IMG/VR virus record: IMGVR_UViG_3300017782_000027
Span: 1 to 50,881 of that record
DNA length: 50,881 nucleotides
From: a virus
Direction: 5' to 3' (one strand)
Shown here: in pieces, positions 44,580 to 50,467 of the stretch
Position numbering within the stretch: position 1 is the stretch's first letter
Layout: each line of letters begins with the position of its first letter
The notes under the pieces: generated by a model
What the model was told of the DNA's origin: nothing
The model's input: only the letters and a program-made list of their open reading frames with translations
The model's database searches: none
Program-made: the position numbers and the translations under genes

Positions 44580-45294
44580 CTGTATGCGGTATATGATAAG
44601 GGCATTTTTTAGATGCCTTATAATATTCTTTAGCAGGTATAACTCTTGATGCAAAGTTAGCAGTTTTTAGGAAGTAATTTTGATCAGGTTCGTAGATAAA
44701 CTTTATTGGACCTGAAGCACTATATACGCATGCTAAAGGGTAACCTTTGCTTATCTTAATAGTTCTATTTCTAGTTTTATTTACGAACAGATTTATATTA
44801 AATCCTGTTGATCTATCTGGAACAATTGGAAGCACTCCTGGTGCAACTATAAGTTCCGTTTGTTGATCCCAATAAAAAGGCTGCGTCCATATTAAATCAA
44901 ACCTATGTTCATTACCCATAACCTGCACTGGCATTTCAATTTTAATATTCATCCAGTCAGGATTGAATGATGACCCCATTTGATTCCTAGGTGCACTTTC
45001 TTCATGAGTATGAGATATAGCTCTAGCTAAATCAGGTTCTGTTACGTAACACTCATAACCTGTAGAAGATATGTCAAATTCCATGTCACATGGTGCAAGC
45101 ATAAGATAAGATTGCTGCCATAGATATAGAAAAGAAACACAAGTTTTTACATTTTTAAAACCATCATCCTCATTAGCCTCCGCAAATGTTGGTACATCTT
45201 TATACCACTCTGGAAGTTGTTTGTTTGCTGGAACTATGAAGTCTGATAATTTACAATCGGTATGCGTTAGATGATAGAGAAGTTCATGAGCCAT
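44536..45294 (-). CDS. Conserved phage protein of unknown function, 252 aa
   Basis: The order PANKQLPEWYKDVPTF, a KTCVSFLYLWQQSYLMLAPC stretch, then PFYWDQQTELIVAPGVLPIV resembles a protein widely found in marine phages (cyanophages included) as I recall. A jelly-roll-like beta fold with conserved WY and Cys is likely. It has no catalytic motif that I can name. It is encoded between the lysis cluster and the small-protein cluster. Its start overlaps the 3' end of the small membrane protein gene by 11 bases. Confidence 0.7.
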   Translation of the reverse strand: MAHELLYHLTHTDCKLSDFIVPANKQLPEWYKDVPTFAEANEDDGFKNVKTCVSFLYLWQQSYLMLAPCDMEFDISSTGYECYVTEPDLARAISHTHEESAPRNQMGSSFNPDWMNIKIEMPVQVMGNEHRFDLIWTQPFYWDQQTELIVAPGVLPIVPDRSTGFNINLFVNKTRNRTIKISKGYPLACVYSASGPIKFIYEPDQNYFLKTANFASRVIPAKEYYKASKKCPYHIPHTDDIREHNIQGSNKK

Positions 45295-45457
45295 TTGATT
45301 TTTTTTGATTTGATTTATAAAGTATGTACCATTTATGTAAAGTATAGCCTATAGCAAATAAAGAAAGGGCGACACTAAGCACCTGATCAATGTCCATTAA
45401 GTTAACGGTTATAGCTAAACTACTCAATCCCCAGATCTTTAAATCTCCAGCGTTCAT
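45284..45457 (-). CDS. Small single-TM protein, 57 aa
   Basis: The product begins MNAGDLKIWGLSSLAITVNL, followed by MDIDQVLSVALSLFAIGYTL and a basic tail HKWYILYKSNQKK. It has one or two membrane segments. It starts on the stop codon of the 103-residue gene (TAATG) and its end overlaps the next start (ATGGCTCATGA), so it sits in a tightly coupled series. Its function is unknown. Confidence 0.7.
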   Translation of the reverse strand: MNAGDLKIWGLSSLAITVNLMDIDQVLSVALSLFAIGYTLHKWYILYKSNQKKSNGS

Positions 45458-45768
45458 TATTTCTTAGGCTTACGACCTGGTCTTTTTTTACCTGAAAAGG
45501 CTTTGGGAACATCCCCTAGCTGATTGCCAACTTCTTTGAGAGCTTGTTTAACATCAGCTAATTCACTTTTAAGTCTGGCGGTAGTTTCCGCTAGATCTTG
45601 TTTTACCTGCTGGACTTCGGATTCTAATGCGTCAGGAATCCAATCACCATCCTCATCTTTAAGATGTGATGATTTTATCCATCCCAACTTCTGCAAACTC
45701 ATTGCAACCAAGAAAACTGCTATGCTAAAAACTAAGGCAGCACCTATTATAATGACAGCATCTTTCAT
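45457..45768 (-). CDS. Membrane-anchored coiled-coil protein with basic tail, 103 aa
   Basis: One membrane segment (AVIIIGAALVFSIAVFLVAM) is followed by a short acidic linker (KDEDGDWIPDALESE), a coiled coil (VKQDLAETTARLKSELADVK) and a very basic C-terminus (GKKRPGRKPKK). Flanked on both sides by genes joined through ATGA or TAATG overlaps. No family is recognised; spanin-like or nucleic-acid-tethering roles are both conceivable. Confidence 0.68.
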   Translation of the reverse strand: MKDAVIIIGAALVFSIAVFLVAMSLQKLGWIKSSHLKDEDGDWIPDALESEVQQVKQDLAETTARLKSELADVKQALKEVGNQLGDVPKAFSGKKRPGRKPKK

Positions 45769-45872
45769 CCTCGTCTACGTTTTTTGAGAACCTTGAAATC
45801 AGACCCAGTAATCTTATTGTAAGGCTTTGCAGCTTTTGCAATTTTCTTTTGTCCTGGTGATAGTTTTTTCAT
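45765..45872 (-). CDS. Tiny basic protein, 35 aa
   Basis: The product begins MKKLSPGQKKIAKAAKPYNK and continues with ITGSDFKVLKKRRRG. Start and stop overlap the neighbours by the classic four bases (ATGA), strong support for a real gene. Sequences of the form KKLSPGQKKIAKAA-x-P are, as I recall, widely spread among marine phages. Function unknown. Its high charge suggests nucleic-acid contact. Confidence 0.78.
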   Translation of the reverse strand: MKKLSPGQKKIAKAAKPYNKITGSDFKVLKKRRRG

Positions 45873-46003
45873 GATCTTGATCCTCTTCTTTTTTTAGTTG
45901 ACTTTGGAACACAATTAGGAACCTTACGACCATTCTTCGTTTTCATTCCGATTGGCTCGTATCCTTTCCAGCAAGTGTTCTTCATTTTCTTTCTTGTGGC
46001 CAT
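45869..46003 (-). CDS. Tiny basic protein with W-K-G-Y motif, 44 aa
   Basis: The product begins MATRKKMKNTCWKGYEPIGM and continues KTKNGRKVPNCVPKSTKKRR. Two cysteines flank a C-W-K-G-Y…G-x-K…K-V-P-N-C-V-P core that I recall from many marine phages. It overlaps the next gene by four bases. No function is known. Confidence 0.78.
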   Translation of the reverse strand: MATRKKMKNTCWKGYEPIGMKTKNGRKVPNCVPKSTKKRRGSRS

Positions 46004-46017
46004 AGTGTTATCTGTTT

Positions 46018-46143
46018 TTAACCCCTACCCTGTTTTTTTCGTTTAGCTTTTAGATTCTGTGCTCTTCTTCCAGCATACTTAGACTTTCTTGGGTCGTTTG
46101 TTTTGGTTCCGTCTTTCTTAATGTACATTCCTTTTCCTGGCAT
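46018..46143 (-). CDS. Tiny basic protein, 41 aa
   Basis: The product begins MPGKGMYIKKDGTKTNDPRK and continues SKYAGRRAQNLKAKRKK. It is highly basic and polar. A gap of 14 bases separates it from the next gene, and four bases from the previous. The shared MPG start with its neighbour (46148-46246) hints at duplication or a common origin. Function unknown. Confidence 0.68.
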   Translation of the reverse strand: MPGKGMYIKKDGTKTNDPRKSKYAGRRAQNLKAKRKKQGRG

Positions 46144-46147
46144 AATT

Positions 46148-46246
46148 TTAATATTTAGATTTTTTAACTTTGGTTTTTTTAGCAATGGTTTTTGCCTTTG
46201 CTTTCTTCATTGCTTTCTTATAGCTGTTTCTTCCTACTCCTGGCAT
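46148..46246 (-). CDS. Tiny basic protein, 32 aa
   Basis: The product begins MPGVGRNSYKKAMKKAKAKT and ends IAKKTKVKKSKY, with about 13 lysines among 32 residues and no acidic residue. It begins two bases after the stop of the gene before it. Similar Lys-rich micro-proteins follow it, forming a run of five small genes. Too short to assign. Confidence 0.62.
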   Translation of the reverse strand: MPGVGRNSYKKAMKKAKAKTIAKKTKVKKSKY

Positions 46247-46248
46247 AA

Positions 46249-46407
46249 TTATTTGTTTTTATATGGAAACAATTCGTTTAATTTTTTTCTACGCTCTTCA
46301 CATCCGCAAGGTCTTCCAGTTATCTCAGTCATTTTCTTAACTGCTTTTTTGATCCCCATAATTTCAGTTAAGCCAGAAACAGTGTCCCCTAATCCTTCGT
46401 GAGCCAT
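46249..46407 (-). CDS. Small protein with C-x-C motif, 52 aa
   Basis: The product has GLGDTVSGLTEIMGIKKAVK, then GRPCGCEERRKKLNELFPYK. The pattern GLGD…GI-K-x-x-V…CGC-x-x-R-x-x-x-LN-x-x-F-P-Y is one I recall from numerous marine and Bacteroidota phages. The paired cysteines could bind a metal. It is the first gene of the minus-strand unit that starts at the divergent promoter region. Confidence 0.75.
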   Translation of the reverse strand: MAHEGLGDTVSGLTEIMGIKKAVKKMTEITGRPCGCEERRKKLNELFPYKNK

Positions 46408-46422
46408 AGTTTTTATTTTATA

Positions 46423-46430
46423 CAAAGATA
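46423..46430 (-). promoter_or_regulatory. Putative minus-strand -7 promoter element of the divergent pair
   Basis: The minus strand reads TTCTTATCTTTGTATAAAAT, with TATCTTTG 15 bases before the ATG of the 52-residue gene. It would drive the small-protein and lysis genes. It lies 16 bases from the plus-strand box. Confidence 0.5.
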
Positions 46431-46446
46431 AGAATATTTTAGTTCG

Positions 46447-46454
46447 TATATTTG
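46447..46454 (+). promoter_or_regulatory. Putative plus-strand -7 promoter element of the divergent pair
   Basis: AGTTCGTATATTTGGGG contains TATATTTG with the same TTCG flank as the minus-strand boxes at 11009 and 42915. It lies 15 bases upstream of the only plus-strand gene. The product of that gene could bind this region and control both directions (inference). Confidence 0.55.
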
Positions 46455-46469
46455 GGGTAAACCTTATAT

Positions 46470-46955
46470 ATGTTTAAAGCATTCTATGTGGAAAGAAAAC
46501 CACAAAAAACTAAAAAATACACTTCTAGAGAGAAACAAAGTAACTATTTAAAGAACTGGAGAGTAGTTCGATATTACATTCAAAAAAAATATGATCTTAA
46601 TATTAAAGAATTAGAGATTATTCTATACCTATATGACATGGGAGTTTTCACTAGAAAGGATTTAAATGAGTATGCTAGAATATGTAGTTGGGGTAATCAA
46701 GTGTCTAAGCTTTTAGTAGATCGTGATCTTATAAGACTCTGGAGAAAGGGTGAGGCAAGACAAAGAGATTTGTTTGAGCTAACACAACCTGCTAAACTGA
46801 TATGCAATCACACTTATAAGAAACTCAATGGTGAAGAAAGCATATCTGAAAACCCATATCGCAATGATATATTTAAGGGTAGCACTCAGATTGATAAAGC
46901 TTACAAAAAGCTAATTAAAAAGATGAATCAGAATCTTGTTGGAAAATCTGCATAG
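46470..46955 (+). CDS. Winged-helix (MarR-like) DNA-binding regulator, 161 aa
   Basis: The only convincing plus-strand gene. It begins MFKAFYVERKPQKTKKYTSR, followed by EKQSNYLKNWRVVRYYIQKK. The middle LNIKELEIILYLYDMGVFTR, then KDLNEYARICSWGNQVSKLL and a basic wing (RLWRKGEARQRDLFELTQPA), fits a winged helix of the MarR kind. A C-terminal KLNGEESISENPYRNDIF tail is of a type I recall in marine phage homologues. It starts 15 bases from a TATATTTG promoter. Its 3' end overlaps the opposite-strand gene by 41 bases. Likely a transcriptional regulator of the phage late or early genes. Confidence 0.82.
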   Translation: MFKAFYVERKPQKTKKYTSREKQSNYLKNWRVVRYYIQKKYDLNIKELEIILYLYDMGVFTRKDLNEYARICSWGNQVSKLLVDRDLIRLWRKGEARQRDLFELTQPAKLICNHTYKKLNGEESISENPYRNDIFKGSTQIDKAYKKLIKKMNQNLVGKSA

Positions 46956-47667
46956 CCTTTTTAATTAAGCTGTAGTCTCTAATTGATGTCATTTCTTTTA
47001 AGGCTCTCACTTTAATAGAGTCACCACTATTGGTAAGTAATTCTATGTTCTCTAGTAAGACTCTAATTTTTTGTTCTTCTCTTGTCATTTTATTAAACTC
47101 TCTAATCTTAGATTTCATAGGATCTGATATTAATCTGTTTACCGTTGATGGTGAGCAGTAAAGGTAGTCAGATATACTTTGCGAAGTAATCACAATAAGT
47201 CCATCTCTAAGGTGATCAATAGCAATCAAAACGTCTATCTCACTATATTTTTTACCTCTTCTTACTAATTGAGATGCTATAGATATTTTATCTTCTGGTG
47301 ATATAATCTTATCAGGATTAAATATCACTCGCCTATTTCTTCTACAATAAGGAGTTGCCCTTGTAAAATATATTTGCTTAATGTAGTGTTCTATCCTGCC
47401 TTTAGTGTAAGTTCTAATAGATAATCCACTATCTCTGGAACCTAGCCACTGGAAGTACCCTAGGAATATATTATAATCACAGTCAGGGTTGAGGTACAAA
47501 AACACTTCAGCATAATATGTAAGCTCCTGGAAAGAACCTACTTTTTTGGTAATCCATTTTAAAGAGTAGTGTTTTACTGGTTCATCGTAATAAACAAAGT
47601 CACACCCCTGAAAATCGTGTTTTGTTTCAAGGGTGAACTTGTCCTCTTCAAAATCAAATAAATACAC
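46915..47667 (-). CDS. Putative helix-turn-helix protein, 250 aa
   Basis: Residues 140-190 (YSEIDVLIAIDHLRDGLIVI, then TSQSISDYLYCSPSTVNRLI) contain a helix-turn-helix: SQSISDYLYCSPSTVNRLIS reads like a recognition helix of a sigma-70-region-4 or replication-initiator type HTH. The N-terminal 130 residues are beta-rich with many Tyr and Phe and no known motif. It follows groES with a one-base overlap (stop/start) and overlaps the plus-strand regulator gene at its 3' end. It may regulate transcription or take part in DNA metabolism. Confidence 0.65.
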   Translation of the reverse strand: MYLFDFEEDKFTLETKHDFQGCDFVYYDEPVKHYSLKWITKKVGSFQELTYYAEVFLYLNPDCDYNIFLGYFQWLGSRDSGLSIRTYTKGRIEHYIKQIYFTRATPYCRRNRRVIFNPDKIISPEDKISIASQLVRRGKKYSEIDVLIAIDHLRDGLIVITSQSISDYLYCSPSTVNRLISDPMKSKIREFNKMTREEQKIRVLLENIELLTNSGDSIKVRALKEMTSIRDYSLIKKAMQIFQQDSDSSF

Positions 47668-47927
47668 TATAGTTTTATAACGATGTGCTTCTCACTTATA
47701 ACTTGATACACATCATCGCCATTAACTCGGAGTCCAGAACTGGCAGCGATATCATAGTAAACGGAATCTCCAACGACTAAATCTTCTACCTCCTTGCCTA
47801 CACTTACAACCTCCGCCAGCTTGTGCCTGACTCCTTTATCTGTAACATCAGTAACTATAAGTCCTAGTTTGTCTGTTACTTCTTCTTTTTTTCTTTTAAG
47901 TACAACCCAATTACCTAATGCTTTCAT
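47667..47927 (-). CDS. groS: Co-chaperonin GroES
   Basis: The 86 residues follow the Cpn10 order: MKALGNWVVLKRKKEEVTDK as the first strand pair, LGLIVTDVTDKGVRHKLAEV with the hydrophobic mobile-loop tripeptide (LIV), then VVSVGKEVEDLVVGDSVYYD and IISEKHIVIKL-like ending (VISEKHIVIKL). It is slightly short against the bacterial 95-100 residues. It overlaps groEL by four bases (ATGA), in the order groEL-groES, opposite to the usual bacterial order. It would cap the phage GroEL to fold phage or host proteins during infection. Confidence 0.93.
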   Translation of the reverse strand: MKALGNWVVLKRKKEEVTDKLGLIVTDVTDKGVRHKLAEVVSVGKEVEDLVVGDSVYYDIAASSGLRVNGDDVYQVISEKHIVIKL

Positions 47928-49570
47928 TGTTGTGTTTGTTTTTGTTGTTCCTTAATTTCTTCGTAGATCTCTCCCTTCCAACTTGTAATAACACAATTTG
48001 TCTGCAAGAATACTTCTGCAACCGATAGTGCGTTCCTAAAAGCTGTAGTAGTAACTTTAGCAGGGTCAATGATGCCTGCTTTATACATGTCAGTTGTGGA
48101 TTTACTTATTACATCATAACCCATTTGTATTGGCTTATCTGCTAACTCTCTTAATATGTCATCTATTTCATTTCCCTTTTTACCACCATTAGACATAATG
48201 GTAGCGATAGGAGATGTTAATGCATTGTACAATATAAAAGCCGCAGCATCATGTTCCAAGTCGTCACTAGGCTCCATGTTTCCTTTGAACAAATTTATAC
48301 TCGCATGGAATAATGCAGCACCTCCACCAGGGAGAATACCTTCTTCTAAGGCTGCTCTAGTAGCACAGACAGCGTCATCAACTCTATCTCTTTTTTCTTT
48401 TAACTCCACCTCAGTATAGGCACCAACATATATAGTTGCTACACCTCCAGCTAAACGTGACAACCTATCTTTATGATGCCAATTGTTTGGGGTATCTTCG
48501 TTGTTTTCTACAATAGCTTTTACTCTAGTAACTTGATCTTTTATTTCTTTTGACTTACTACCATCCAGAGTTAATATCGTACTAGTAGATGATGAGGTAA
48601 CCTTCTTGACACTCCCAAGGTTAGATACACCCATATTAGTCCAGTCAACTCCAGTATCATCAGAAACTACGGTAGCACCTGTCATCACAGCTAAGTCCTC
48701 TAATAACTCCAGGCGATTACTGCCCACTCCCTCAGGAGCCACCACACAGATGTCAAGTGCACCACGTAGCTTATTATTATTAATGTTTACCATTACATTC
48801 TGATCTACGTCTGCAACAATAAATAATGGTTTTTTCTGGGTTATCGATGCTTCCAGATAAAATTGTATGTCTGCCCATTTCTTAACTTCCTTGTCAGATA
48901 GTAGAACGAGTGCGTCATCTTGCACACACAAACCTTTTTCTCTATCTGTTATAAGATATTGAGAGGCAAACCCTTTTTTCATTCTAGTCCCATCTACAAT
49001 CTTAACGTAGGTTTCGTAACTAGGAGAGTTCTCAATACTAACCGCTCCATCAGTTCCTACTTTATGAAATGCATCAGCAACAACAGTACCTACCTCTACG
49101 TCCCAGTTAGCTGAAATTGTAGCAACCGAGTTTAACTGCTTCTTAGTTACTTTCTTTTTGTTTTTTTCTAGATACGATAGTATGTCATTACCAATAGCTC
49201 TCATCTTATCTCTAACTATATTAGTGTTTAGATGAGGTTCTGCTTTTGTTTTCTCTGTCGCTTGTCTTATTATGTCTTGTGCTAAGACTACGGAGGTAGT
49301 TGTTCCATCTCCAGCTACTTCACCTGTCTTTACAGAAGCATCTCTAATTATAGATGATCCCATGTTTTCGACTGGGTGAAATAGTCTTATTGATTTAGCA
49401 ACGGTCACACCATCTTTAGTGACGTGTGGGTTACCAAATTCATCCTGAATAATTACTGTTTTACCTGCAGCTCCTAATGTGGTCTTAACTGCATTGCCAA
49501 GGGTGTCCATTCCCACCAATAGCTTTTCTCTGGCTGGTGAGCCAAAGTCTACGAATTTGTCTATAGGCAT
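47924..49570 (-). CDS. groL: Chaperonin GroEL, 548 aa
   Basis: Full length (548 residues, equal to E. coli GroEL). ATP-site motifs are kept: TKDGVTVAK (D53), EVAGDGTTT (D88), and the catalytic-aspartate region DRVDDAVCATRAALEEGILP. The glycine-rich PGGGAALFHA follows. The C-terminus ends in EIKEQQKQTQQ and lacks the Gly-Gly-Met tail. The N-terminal part has typical RDASVKTGEVAGDGTTTSVV spacing. It probably folds abundant virion proteins; phage-encoded GroEL has been reported in marine flavobacterial podoviruses, as I recall. Its downstream partner groES is translationally coupled. I saw no strong promoter box directly before it. Confidence 0.96.
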   Translation of the reverse strand: MPIDKFVDFGSPAREKLLVGMDTLGNAVKTTLGAAGKTVIIQDEFGNPHVTKDGVTVAKSIRLFHPVENMGSSIIRDASVKTGEVAGDGTTTSVVLAQDIIRQATEKTKAEPHLNTNIVRDKMRAIGNDILSYLEKNKKKVTKKQLNSVATISANWDVEVGTVVADAFHKVGTDGAVSIENSPSYETYVKIVDGTRMKKGFASQYLITDREKGLCVQDDALVLLSDKEVKKWADIQFYLEASITQKKPLFIVADVDQNVMVNINNNKLRGALDICVVAPEGVGSNRLELLEDLAVMTGATVVSDDTGVDWTNMGVSNLGSVKKVTSSSTSTILTLDGSKSKEIKDQVTRVKAIVENNEDTPNNWHHKDRLSRLAGGVATIYVGAYTEVELKEKRDRVDDAVCATRAALEEGILPGGGAALFHASINLFKGNMEPSDDLEHDAAAFILYNALTSPIATIMSNGGKKGNEIDDILRELADKPIQMGYDVISKSTTDMYKAGIIDPAKVTTTAFRNALSVAEVFLQTNCVITSWKGEIYEEIKEQQKQTQQ

Positions 49571-49580
49571 TTGATTTCAT

Positions 49581-49751
49581 TTAAGTTAGATTAAAAAAGT
49601 CGTTGTCGTTTTCACTCCACGATACCTCTAGGGATATCAACAGTAAATGTAAACAAAAACCATCAATCTTCCTAGTCTCTGAGTCTAAAAATACCTCGGC
49701 TCCTATCATTATTGAGTAAGGTGGTTGAAATATAAATTTAAATTGAGTCAT
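49581..49751 (-). CDS. Small protein of unknown function, 56 aa
   Basis: The product begins MTQFKFIFQPPYSIMIGAEV and continues FLDSETRKIDGFCLHLLLIS, with an acidic tail (SENDNDFFNL). It starts on the stop codon of the 96-residue gene (TAATG) and ends 10 bases before groEL. The coupling suggests a real gene. Beta-rich, no membrane segment, no family recognised. Confidence 0.65.
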   Translation of the reverse strand: MTQFKFIFQPPYSIMIGAEVFLDSETRKIDGFCLHLLLISLEVSWSENDNDFFNLT

Positions 49752-50041
49752 TAGTATTTTCCTTGTTTATTTTTCGGTGAACTTTTCTTTGATCCTCCTT
49801 TACCTGCCCATAAGTTTTTACATGCCCAGTAGCGTGCGGTCAACTTATTTGTGGCGGAGGAGCACTTGTGTCGTGCCTTAAATGATTTACGTGCGGCAGC
49901 AGAGTAGTTGTGTCCGTATCCAGAAGCACCAAAGTGTATAAGCTTCTCCTTGCCATTCTGACAAGCCTTTACCATTTTCTTTTTCCCTGGCCTAGAACTA
50001 CGTCTAGGTTTATTACAGGGCATACTACTTTTTTTTGCCAT
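49751..50041 (-). CDS. Small basic phage protein, 96 aa
   Basis: After a basic start (PCNKPRRSSRPGKKKMVKAC) the core KLIHFGASGYGHNYSAAARK with SFKARHKCSS, then KLTARYWACKNLWAGKGGSK, is a pattern I recall from marine phages and large DNA viruses of unknown function. Cysteines at several positions could be redox- or metal-linked. The N-terminus overlaps the upstream coiled-coil gene by 17 bases, the C-terminus overlaps the next start by one base. Confidence 0.75.
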   Translation of the reverse strand: MAKKSSMPCNKPRRSSRPGKKKMVKACQNGKEKLIHFGASGYGHNYSAAARKSFKARHKCSSATNKLTARYWACKNLWAGKGGSKKSSPKNKQGKY

Positions 50042-50270
50042 TCTGATATGCTTCTAATAATCCTCGCTCATACTCTAGTTGTTTCTCTATAACCAGGAGT
50101 CTATCCTCTAGTTTAGTAATAACAACTATCTTCTCATCCAGCCTTTCGTGCACTAAATGTATTTCATCTTTTAATGCTGTAAACTCAGCAAAAATTCCTC
50201 CTGCTGTAAAAACAGCTATACAGATAGAAACAACGAAAGACAGATTGTTTTTAATAAATGTATCTGCCAC
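50025..50270 (-). CDS. Membrane-anchored coiled-coil protein, 81 aa
   Basis: The N-terminal hydrophobic segment (FVVSICIAVFTAGGIFAEF) is followed by a coiled coil (LKDEIHLVHERLDEKIVVIT; KLEDRLLVIEKQLEYERGLL) and a basic tail. It begins two bases after the stop of the CDSGH-like peptide gene. Such TM-plus-coil proteins recur in this window (43720, 45457). Lysis accessory or membrane-tethering roles are possible; not established. Confidence 0.7.
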   Translation of the reverse strand: MADTFIKNNLSFVVSICIAVFTAGGIFAEFTALKDEIHLVHERLDEKIVVITKLEDRLLVIEKQLEYERGLLEAYQNGKKK

Positions 50271-50272
50271 TA

Positions 50273-50353
50273 CTAACTTTTTAAGTGAGAACCATCACAC
50301 AATCCCTGGGGGTTTTCTGTGTTACCGCACTCACATGGTTTTGTACTTTTCAT
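50273..50353 (-). CDS. Mini-protein with CDGSH-like motif, 26 aa
   Basis: The 26 residues MKSTKPCECGNTENPQGLCD plus GSHLKS hold C-x-C-x9-C-D-G-S-H, close to the CDGSH iron-sulfur motif (C-x-C-x2-S/T-x3-P-x-C-D-G-S/A/T-H), where the second and third Cys are eight residues apart. It would need a dimer or partner to bind a [2Fe-2S] cluster because the peptide is far shorter than mitoNEET-type domains. It lies in the small gene series and could be a metal-binding peptide. Coding is supported by neighbouring spacing and the conserved motif, not by length. Confidence 0.6.
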   Translation of the reverse strand: MKSTKPCECGNTENPQGLCDGSHLKS

Positions 50354-50368
50354 ATACTTATATTTAGG

Positions 50369-50446
50369 TTATTTAAAAAAGGATAGTATCCCATACCTAA
50401 TTATCTCATATGCAACTATAAATGCCAGTATGGATTGTAATCCCAT
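50369..50446 (-). CDS. Tiny membrane peptide, 25 aa
   Basis: The frame begins MGLQSILAFIVAYEIIRYGI and ends LSFFK, a single hydrophobic helix. It is the first open frame after a TAAATTTGCA promoter box, only four bases upstream of its ATG. A gene this short might also be a leader peptide or chance. The promoter spacing is the main support. Confidence 0.4.
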   Translation of the reverse strand: MGLQSILAFIVAYEIIRYGILSFFK

Positions 50447-50450
50447 ATTG

Positions 50451-50467
50451 CAAATTTACCAAATATA
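50451..50467 (-). promoter_or_regulatory. Two TAnnTTTG boxes at the start of the minus-strand block
   Basis: The minus strand reads TATATTTGGTAAATTTGCAAT and then ATG. Both TATATTTG and TAAATTTGC match the promoter element. They lie at the right-hand edge of the coding block and may drive the small genes and groEL-groES. Confidence 0.5.

Noticed and set aside
44580-44654. N-terminal hydrophobic extension of the M15 peptidase
   Set aside because: It would overlap the upstream gene by 119 bases; the domain starts after the ATG at 44579.
44652-44659. TAACTTTG box before the M15 peptidase gene
   Set aside because: It lies 72 bases upstream inside another gene and lacks the extended flanks, so it may be chance.
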